NCBI RefSeq assembly: GCF_001500125.1
Contig: NZ_LQIV01000009.1
Coordinates: forward strand, 53,081-117,080
Direction of reading: 5' to 3'
DNA length: 64,000 nt
DNA from: Mycobacterium sp. IS-1742
GTDB lineage: Bacteria > Actinomycetota > Actinomycetes > Mycobacteriales > Mycobacteriaceae
Below are positions 58,070 through 64,000 of the stretch, in pieces; the stretch's first letter is position 1; every line of letters starts with the position of its first letter. Both the position numbers and the translations under genes were made by a program. The notes under the pieces were generated by a model. That model did no database searches and was not told where the DNA came from. It saw only the letters and a list, made by a program, of their open reading frames with translations.

Positions 58070-58770
58070 GCACATTGGTTCTGACGGCGCACGGCAGCGT
58101 CGATCCACGGTCCGCGGCGGTCACCCACGCGGTGGCCGGCCGGATCCGGCGGTTGCGTCCGTGGCTCGACGTGCGTGCCGCGTTCCTGGAGAAGACCGAC
58201 CCCGCGCTGCCCGACGTGCTGTCGCAGACCCGCAACGCCACCGTGGTGCCGTTCCTGCTCGCCGACGCCTACCACGCACGCGTCGACATCCCGGCCGTGA
58301 TCGACGCCGTCGGCCGCCCGGTACGCCGCGCCGAGGTGCTCGGTGAGGACCCGGCACTGCTGTCGGTGGCACGCCTGCGGTTGACCGAGGCGGGCGTGTC
58401 CCCCTACGACGACGGGCTCGGCGTGATCGTGGTCGCGGTCGGATCCTCCGATGTGGCGGCCAACGCCAGGACCTCGACGATCGCGCCGGCGCTCGCCGCG
58501 GGCACCCGGTGGGCCGGTTCTCAGGTGGCGTTCGCCACAGGCCCGCACGCCGATCTCGCCGGCACCGCCGCCGACCTCCGACGGTCGGGCGCCCACCGTC
58601 TGGTGATCCTGCCGTGGTTCCTCGCCCATGGCCGCATCACCGATCGCGTCGCGGAATTCGCTGCGCGAGAGGACATCTCGATGGCCGAACCGCTGGGCTC
58701 GCACAACCTCGTGGCGGCCACGGTGCTCGACCGCTTCGACGACGTGAGCGAAACCCGCGCGGCGGCCTGA
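58066..58770 (+). CDS. che1: sirohydrochlorin ferrochelatase-like protein
   Basis: CbiX-type chelatase expected to insert iron in the last step of siroheme synthesis, the cofactor of SirA. 234 residues in two similar halves, each with a metal-binding His: LTAHGSVDPRS near the start and PWFLAHGRITD near the end. TTG start overlapping the cysH stop; no other start gives the N-terminal AHGS strand. Homologue of Rv2393. Operon partners explain its job. Confidence 0.88.
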   Translation: MSTLVLTAHGSVDPRSAAVTHAVAGRIRRLRPWLDVRAAFLEKTDPALPDVLSQTRNATVVPFLLADAYHARVDIPAVIDAVGRPVRRAEVLGEDPALLSVARLRLTEAGVSPYDDGLGVIVVAVGSSDVAANARTSTIAPALAAGTRWAGSQVAFATGPHADLAGTAADLRRSGAHRLVILPWFLAHGRITDRVAEFAAREDISMAEPLGSHNLVAATVLDRFDDVSETRAAA

Positions 58771-58786
58771 GCGCTCACACCCCGCG

Positions 58787-58800
58787 GCCCCCATCGGGGC
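58787..58800 (+). terminator. possible weak terminator after che1
   Basis: GCCCC-CATC-GGGGC forms a short 5-bp GC stem 17 bp past the che1 stop. Position is right for the end of the sulfate-assimilation operon, but the stem is short and no U tract follows. Confidence 0.3.
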
Positions 58801-58880
58801 GTCGGTAGAGTGGTCGGCGACGTACGCCCACCCTTCCCGAGCAAGGACTCGATGCCACCTCATAGACCCATGGCGGTCAC

Positions 58881-60254
58881 ATGTTGACCGCCGTGCTCGG
58901 CATTGTCGTTGGTTTTCTCGTCGTTCTGGCGATCACCGCGCTGACCGGATACTTCGTCGCGCAGGAATTCGCCTACATGGCCGTGGACCGGTCGCGGCTC
59001 AAGTCGCGGGCAGACGCCGGTGACACCGCATCGTCGCGGGCGCTCGGCGTCACCCGCCGCACGTCGTTCATGTTGTCCGGCGCCCAACTGGGCATCACCG
59101 TCACCGGACTGCTGGTCGGGTACGTCGCCGAACCGCTGATCGGGCGGGGCCTGGAGACGCTGCTCGGCGGCGCAGGCATCCCCACCGCGGTGGCCGTCGG
59201 CATCGGCGGCGTGGCCGCGATCGCGGTGTCGACCGTCGTGCAGATGCTGTTCGGTGAGCTGTTCCCGAAGAACCTCGCCATCGCCCGGCCCGAACCGCTG
59301 GCGCGTTGGCTCGCGCTGTCGACGACGCTCTACCTCAAGCTGTTCGGATGGCTGATCTGGCTGTTCGACCAGTCGTCGAACCTGCTGCTGCGGGTGTTGC
59401 GGATCGAGCCCGTCCACGACGTCGAGCACTCGGCGACCCCGCGCGACCTCGAACACATCGTCGCCGCGTCGCGGGAGGCCGGCGAGATACCGCGTGAGCT
59501 CTCCGCCCTGCTGGACCGCATCCTTGATTTCCCGACCAGCAGCGCCGAACACGCCATGATCCCGCGCTCACGCGTCGACGTCGTCTCCGACGGCGACACG
59601 GTGGCGCACGTGCTCGCGCGGATGGCCGGCGGCCACACCCGCTACCCGGTGACCACCCCCGACCAGGACGAGATCGTCGGCGTCATCCACCTGCACGACC
59701 TGCTCGGGCCGGTGCCCGGCACCGACACCGCGGCGGCGCACTGCCGGCCGGCGGTGCTCGTCCCCGAGACGCTGCCGCTGCCCAACGTGGTGACCGCGCT
59801 GCAGGAGGCCGACGACGAGATGGCGATCGTGATCGACGAGTACGGCGGGTTCGCCGGTGTCGTGACGATCGAGGACCTCGCCGAGGAACTCGTGGGTGAG
59901 ATCGACGACGAACACGACTCCGACCACGACGCCGACGTCATCGCCGAGGACGACGGCTGGCTGCTCGCCGGCGATCTGCCGCTCGACGAGGCCGAGCGCA
60001 CGCTGGATCTGACGCTGCCGCCCGGTGACTACGAGACGGTGGCCGGCATGGTGATCGCCCACGCGGTCGGCCTGCCCGCTGTCGGCGACACCGTGGCGAT
60101 CGACCTGCCCGCCGAAGCCGCCGACCTGCTGGCCGACGGGCCGCCACCGGCCCGCCGCCTGACCGCCGAGGTGCGCGCGATCGAGCGGCACGTGCCCGCC
60201 GCGGTGTTCGTCAGGGTCGCCGACGGTATGACCGAGGAGCCCACCGATGAGTAG
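58881..60254 (+). CDS. CNNM/CorC-HlyC family membrane protein (first of a pair)
   Basis: 457 residues: N-terminal DUF21 membrane domain (VLGIVVGFLVVLAITALTGY first helix; about four helices to ~150), CBS pair (AMIPRSRVDVVSDG; IVIDEYGGFAGVVTIEDLAE) and a C-terminal CorC/HlyC domain (DDGWLLAGDLPLDEAERTL). Family proteins are linked to Mg2+ or other divalent-cation efflux and sensing. Its last 8 bp overlap the next, shorter paralogue, forming a two-gene unit resembling Rv1842c-Rv1841c by layout. Confidence 0.88.
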   Translation: MLTAVLGIVVGFLVVLAITALTGYFVAQEFAYMAVDRSRLKSRADAGDTASSRALGVTRRTSFMLSGAQLGITVTGLLVGYVAEPLIGRGLETLLGGAGIPTAVAVGIGGVAAIAVSTVVQMLFGELFPKNLAIARPEPLARWLALSTTLYLKLFGWLIWLFDQSSNLLLRVLRIEPVHDVEHSATPRDLEHIVAASREAGEIPRELSALLDRILDFPTSSAEHAMIPRSRVDVVSDGDTVAHVLARMAGGHTRYPVTTPDQDEIVGVIHLHDLLGPVPGTDTAAAHCRPAVLVPETLPLPNVVTALQEADDEMAIVIDEYGGFAGVVTIEDLAEELVGEIDDEHDSDHDADVIAEDDGWLLAGDLPLDEAERTLDLTLPPGDYETVAGMVIAHAVGLPAVGDTVAIDLPAEAADLLADGPPPARRLTAEVRAIERHVPAAVFVRVADGMTEEPTDE

Positions 60255-61245
60255 TCCGTGGGTGGTCGTCGCCGTCACCGTCGCGCTGATCGCGTCGAGT
60301 GCGTTCTTCGTGGCGGTGGAGTTCGCGCTGATCGCCGCGCGGCGCAGCCGACTCGAGGACGCCGCGCCGGCGAGCGCGTCCGCGCGGGCCGCGCTGCGCA
60401 GCGCCAGCGAGCTGTCGTTGCTGCTCGCCGGTGCGCAGCTGGGTATCACGGCCTGCACACTGCTGTTGGGCGCCATCACCAAACCCGCTGTCCACCACGC
60501 GATCACACCGCTACTGGCCGGCACCGGGCTGCCGTCATGGGTGGCCGACGCCGGCGGGTTCGTGCTCGCGCTGTTGATCGTGACGTTCCTGCATCTCGTG
60601 ATCGGCGAGATGGCGCCGAAGTCGTGGGCCATCGCCCACCCGGAGCGTTCGGCGACACTGCTGGCGCTGCCCATGCGCGGCTTCATGTTCGTCACCCGCC
60701 CGCTGCTGCGGGGGCTCAACCAGGCCGCCAACTGGTGCCTGCGCCGTGTCGGCGTGACACCGGTCGACGAGCTCGCCGACACCCAGGACCCCGACACGCT
60801 GCGCCAGCTGGTCGAGCATTCCGCCACCGTCGGCACGCTCGACGAGCGTTACCACGCCAACCTCACGAGCGCGCTGGAGCTCGAGGCCCTCACCATCGGA
60901 CAGGTCGCCCGCCGCGACGCCCCGCACAGCACCGTTCCCGCGGACGCCACGCCCGCCGAGATCCAGCAGACTTCACGCGCCACGGGACACCTGCGGCTGT
61001 TCGTCCAGGACGGCACCGCGACGGTCGGTGTGGTGCACGTGCGCGACAGCCTCTCGTCCACGGACCCCGCACGTGCGCTGATTCGCCCGGTGTTCACGCT
61101 GCCGGAGGACACGCCCGTCTACGAGTGCCTGCGGCTGATGCGCGAGACGCGCAACCACCTCGTCGTCGTCGACGGTCCGTCAGGCCGAGGCCTGCTGACG
61201 TTGACCGACCTGCTGCACCGGCTTCTGCCGACAGAAGCGGCCTAG
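60247..61245 (+). CDS. CNNM/CorC-HlyC family membrane protein (second of a pair)
   Basis: 332 residues, DUF21 membrane domain (VVVAVTVALIASSAFFVAVE) and a CBS pair (HSTVPADATPAEIQQ; NHLVVVDGPSGRGLLTLTDL) but no C-terminal CorC/HlyC domain, which its upstream paralogue keeps. The size difference suggests the two assemble as a hetero-oligomer (inference). Overlaps the upstream gene and converges on cysA. Confidence 0.86.
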   Translation: MSSPWVVVAVTVALIASSAFFVAVEFALIAARRSRLEDAAPASASARAALRSASELSLLLAGAQLGITACTLLLGAITKPAVHHAITPLLAGTGLPSWVADAGGFVLALLIVTFLHLVIGEMAPKSWAIAHPERSATLLALPMRGFMFVTRPLLRGLNQAANWCLRRVGVTPVDELADTQDPDTLRQLVEHSATVGTLDERYHANLTSALELEALTIGQVARRDAPHSTVPADATPAEIQQTSRATGHLRLFVQDGTATVGVVHVRDSLSSTDPARALIRPVFTLPEDTPVYECLRLMRETRNHLVVVDGPSGRGLLTLTDLLHRLLPTEAA

Positions 61246-61278
61246 CGGTCGCCCGGCGCCACCACGGCACACTCGAGG

Positions 61279-62319
61279 TCAGCTCAGCGCGGCGGACTCC
61301 GCGCTCTGCGGCGACTCGGCGCCCCCGGGGATCTCCGGCACCCGGGTGGCCCGGACGTAGACCGTCTCGCCCTCGCGCAGCCCCAGCGCCTCGGCGTCGC
61401 CGCGGGTGATCTGCGCGGTGAACGGCGCGTGCGTCGCCGCGTTGGTCAGCTCCAGTCGGACCTCGAAACCCAGCACCACGACGCGGTCGATGACCGCCTT
61501 GACCACCCCGGTGGCCTGCACCGACTCGCTCTCGTAGATCGGGAGCTCGGGGTTGCGGCCGACGCGGATGTCGTGCGGGCGCACCAGGGTCCCGTTGAGC
61601 GACGACACCGCGCCGAGGAACGACATCACGAACGCGTTGGCCGGGGTGTCGTACACCTGGGTGGGTGAGCCGACCTGTTCGATGCGGCCCTTGTTGAGCA
61701 CGGCGATGCGGTCGGCGACGTCGAGCGCCTCGGCCTGGTCGTGGGTGACGAGCACGGTGGTGACGTGCACTTCGTCGTGCAGGCGACGCAGCCACGCCCG
61801 CAGATCCTCGCGCACCTTCGCGTCCAGCGCGCCGAACGGCTCGTCGAGCAGCAGGACCTGAGGGTCGACGGCCAGTGCGCGGGCCAGCGCCATCCGCTGC
61901 CGCTGCCCGCCGGAGAGCTGGTTGGGGTAGCGGTTCTGGAACCCGGCCAGCCCGACGACCTCGAGCAGGTTGTCGACCTTCTCCTTGATCTCCGCCTTGG
62001 GCCGCTTGCGGATCTTCAACCCGAACGCGACGTTGTCGCGCACCGACAGGTGCTTGAACGCCGCGTAGTGCTGGAAGACGAATCCGATGCCGCGGCGCTG
62101 CGGCGGCACGTTGGTGACGTCGCGGCCGTTGATGGTGATTGAGCCGGTGTCGGGTTGGTCCAGGCCGGCGATCGCCCGCAGCAGCGTCGACTTGCCCGAA
62201 CCGCTGGGCCCGAGCAGCGCGGTGAGCGAACCGGCGGGCACCTCGAAGTCGATGTTGTCCAGCGCCGCGAAGTCGCCGTAGTGCTTGTTGGCGCCGCGCA
62301 CGATGATCGCGTCTGTCAT
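61279..62319 (-). CDS. cysA: sulfate/thiosulfate ABC transporter, ATP-binding protein
   Basis: Energises sulfate import with CysT and CysW. 346 residues: Walker [15 protein letters not shown] (~35), Q-loop [12 protein letters not shown], signature [15 protein letters not shown], Walker [14 protein letters not shown]-loop VTHDQAEA, and a C-terminal regulatory domain. Last gene of the importer operon, 16 bp after cysW. Supplies sulfate to the sirA-cysH pathway nearby. Homologue of Rv2397c. Confidence 0.95.
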   Translation of the reverse strand: MTDAIIVRGANKHYGDFAALDNIDFEVPAGSLTALLGPSGSGKSTLLRAIAGLDQPDTGSITINGRDVTNVPPQRRGIGFVFQHYAAFKHLSVRDNVAFGLKIRKRPKAEIKEKVDNLLEVVGLAGFQNRYPNQLSGGQRQRMALARALAVDPQVLLLDEPFGALDAKVREDLRAWLRRLHDEVHVTTVLVTHDQAEALDVADRIAVLNKGRIEQVGSPTQVYDTPANAFVMSFLGAVSSLNGTLVRPHDIRVGRNPELPIYESESVQATGVVKAVIDRVVVLGFEVRLELTNAATHAPFTAQITRGDAEALGLREGETVYVRATRVPEIPGGAESPQSAESAALS

Positions 62320-62335
62320 GGCTTCTGCTCTCTGT

Positions 62336-63148
62336 TCAGTTCTGCTGTCTGACCCGACGGGCGTCGAGGACCACCTGAACCACCAGGACGATCACCGCAA
62401 CCCCCATGAGCAGCGTCGATACGGCGTAGGCGCCATATTCGGCACCACGGTTGTAGCGGTCGGACACCAGCAGTGTCAGCGTCTGGGAGGTTCCCGGCAG
62501 GTTCGACGACACCATGATGACCGCCCCGTACTCACCCAGTGTGCGGGCGATCGTGAGGACCACGCCATAGGTGAGTCCCCAGCGGATCGACGGCAGCGTG
62601 ATCCGCCAGAACGTCTGCCACCACTGCGAGCCCAGCGTCGAGGCGGCCTCCTCCTGGTCGGTGCCGATCTCGTGCAGGACGGGTTCCACCTCGCGGATCA
62701 CGAACGGCACCGTGACGAAGATGCTCGCGAGCACGATGCCGGGCAGTCCGAAGATGATCTGGAAGCCGAGGTTGTTCTCGACGAAGCCGAACACCCCCGC
62801 CGAGCCCCACAGCAGGATCAACGCGACACCGACGACCACCGGCGACACCGCGAACGGCAGGTCGATGACGGCCTGCAGGGCACTCTTACCACGAAACCTG
62901 TTGCGCGCCAGCACCAGAGCCGTCGGCACCCCGAACAGCACGTTGAGCGGTACGACGATCGCCACGACGATCAGCGACAGCTGCAGCGCACTGATGGCCG
63001 CGGGCGTGCCGATCGACTCCACGAATGCGCCCAGACCCGGGGAGAAGGTCCGCCACAGGATCAGACCCACCGGCACGACGACGAGCACGAGGATGTAGGC
63101 CAGGGCGACGTAGCGCAGCAGGTGGCGTACCGCCGGAGAGAGTGTCAT
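62336..63148 (-). CDS. cysW: sulfate ABC transporter permease CysW
   Basis: Inner-membrane permease of 270 residues with six predicted helices ([20 protein letters not shown] first) and the cytoplasmic EAA loop [20 protein letters not shown] that docks on CysA. ATG at 63148 gives the M. tuberculosis length. It follows cysT by 7 bp and precedes cysA by 16 bp. Confidence 0.94.
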   Translation of the reverse strand: MTLSPAVRHLLRYVALAYILVLVVVPVGLILWRTFSPGLGAFVESIGTPAAISALQLSLIVVAIVVPLNVLFGVPTALVLARNRFRGKSALQAVIDLPFAVSPVVVGVALILLWGSAGVFGFVENNLGFQIIFGLPGIVLASIFVTVPFVIREVEPVLHEIGTDQEEAASTLGSQWWQTFWRITLPSIRWGLTYGVVLTIARTLGEYGAVIMVSSNLPGTSQTLTLLVSDRYNRGAEYGAYAVSTLLMGVAVIVLVVQVVLDARRVRQQN

Positions 63149-63155
63149 CGTCCGA

Positions 63156-64000
63156 TCACCCCACCAACTGTTCGCGCTTGGCCGCCCGGGAGCCGAGCGC
63201 ACGCAGGATCAACAACACGACGAACGAGATGGCCAGCAGCACGATCGAGATGGCGGCCGCCCCGGTGGGGTCGTCGTTCTCGATCAGCGTGCGGATCCAC
63301 TGCGAGGACACCTCGGTCTCCCCCGGCACCGCGCCGCCGATCAACACCACCGAGCCGAACTCCCCGATGGCGCGCGAGAAGGCCAGCCCGGCGCCGGACA
63401 GCAGCGCCGGCAGCAGCGCGGGCAGGATGATCCTGGTCAGGATCGTCCAGTTGTTGGCGCCCAGCGAGGCCGCCGCCTCCTCGACTTCCTGATCCAGTTC
63501 GAGCAGCACCGGCTGCACCGAACGCACCACGAACGGCAGGGTGACGAACAGCAGCGCGACGCCGACACCCCATTTGGTGTGCTGCAGGTGCAGGTCGACG
63601 GGGCTCGCGGGGCCGTAGAGCGCGAGCATGACCAGGCTGGCGACGATCGTGGGCAGGGCGAACGGAAGGTCGATGATCGCATCCACCAGCCGCCTGCCCG
63701 GGAAGTCGTCGCGGGTGAGCACCCAGGCGACCAGCAGCCCGAAGAAGGCGTTCACGATGGTCACCCCGACCGAGATGGTCAGCGTCACCCGGAACGACTC
63801 GAGTGCGGCGTTACCGGTGACGGCGCGGTAGAACGCCTCCCACCCGCCGCCCACGGACTGCCAGAGGATCGCGGCCAGCGGCAGCAGCACGATGACGCTG
63901 AGCCAGATGGTCGCGACGCCCACCCGGAGCGACGCCGTGCCGGGGCGCCGGGGGCGGCCCCCCGGCCCCCCGGCCCTGGTCGCCGGGCGCGCGGGGGGGG
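63156..64000 (-). CDS. cysT: sulfate ABC transporter permease CysT (5' end beyond window)
   Basis: Second permease of the importer. The visible part has six helices (TIWLSVIVLLPLAAILWQ first) and the EAA loop EEAAASLGANNWTILTRIIL. A GTG at 63923 could start a 255-residue form, but the frame stays open to the window edge and reads a Gly/Pro/Arg-rich leader (GTASLRVGVATIWL) like the M. tuberculosis N-terminus, so the true start probably lies outside. The last ~60 bases are almost pure G/C. Confidence 0.88.
   Translation of the reverse strand, partial: PPARPATRAGGPGGRPRRPGTASLRVGVATIWLSVIVLLPLAAILWQSVGGGWEAFYRAVTGNAALESFRVTLTISVGVTIVNAFFGLLVAWVLTRDDFPGRRLVDAIIDLPFALPTIVASLVMLALYGPASPVDLHLQHTKWGVGVALLFVTLPFVVRSVQPVLLELDQEVEEAAASLGANNWTILTRIILPALLPALLSGAGLAFSRAIGEFGSVVLIGGAVPGETEVSSQWIRTLIENDDPTGAAAISIVLLAISFVVLLILRALGSRAAKREQLVG

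Overview
The window is high-GC actinobacterial DNA whose gene order closely follows the Mycobacterium tuberculosis Rv2342-Rv2400c interval (dnaG, dgt, glyS, smtB-zur, uppS, recO, amiA2, era, ybeY, phoH, rsmE, dnaJ2, hrcA, the mbt genes, hemN, sirA-cysH-che1, cysA-cysW-cysT). Insertions and losses relative to that species, and the thioesterase carried as a gene separate from mbtB, suggest a rapidly growing mycobacterium (Mycolicibacterium type). The species cannot be named from the sequence alone. No rRNA, tRNA, CRISPR array or intact insertion sequence was seen. Family assignments and M. tuberculosis comparisons are from memory; nothing was searched.

Layout. 1-7.2 kb: housekeeping genes (small secreted protein, primase, dNTPase, TPM-domain membrane protein, glycyl-tRNA synthetase). 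7.2-9.2 kb: a TetR unit and the zinc-sensing smtB-zur operon. 9.1-20.7 kb: cell-wall, repair, ribosome-maturation and stress genes, mostly on the minus strand with overlapping ends. 20.7-52.6 kb: an iron-dependent region with five IdeR-like boxes. It holds an Rv2375-like gene, a porin-like secreted protein, a minus-strand mycobactin operon of about 19.6 kb (mbtB-mbtT-mbtC-mbtD-mbtE-mbtF-mbtG-mbtH), divergent mbtA, a decayed pRiA4b ORF-3/UPF0158 gene, an SOS-boxed HNH nuclease gene, and a type I PKS. 52.6-64 kb: hemN/hemW, an aldehyde dehydrogenase, a sulfate-assimilation operon led by a polycysteine leader peptide, a pair of CNNM/CorC-like membrane proteins, and the sulfate importer genes, the last one cut by the window edge.

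Main observation. Between mbtA and hemN, where M. tuberculosis carries mbtJ and mbtI (salicylate synthase), this genome has a KS-AT-DH-KR-ACP polyketide synthase of about 1707 residues. Its motifs match 6-methylsalicylic acid synthases, and an IdeR-like box (15/19) lies over its first codons. Some mycobactins (P, F and H types) are known to carry 6-methylsalicylate in place of salicylate. I infer that this PKS makes the aromatic starter that MbtA loads onto MbtB, so a polyketide starter enzyme would have replaced the chorismate-derived route. Related oddities are a thioesterase with a cysteine nucleophile, a vestigial adenylation domain in MbtE, and an epimerase-like domain in MbtF that has lost its catalytic histidine.
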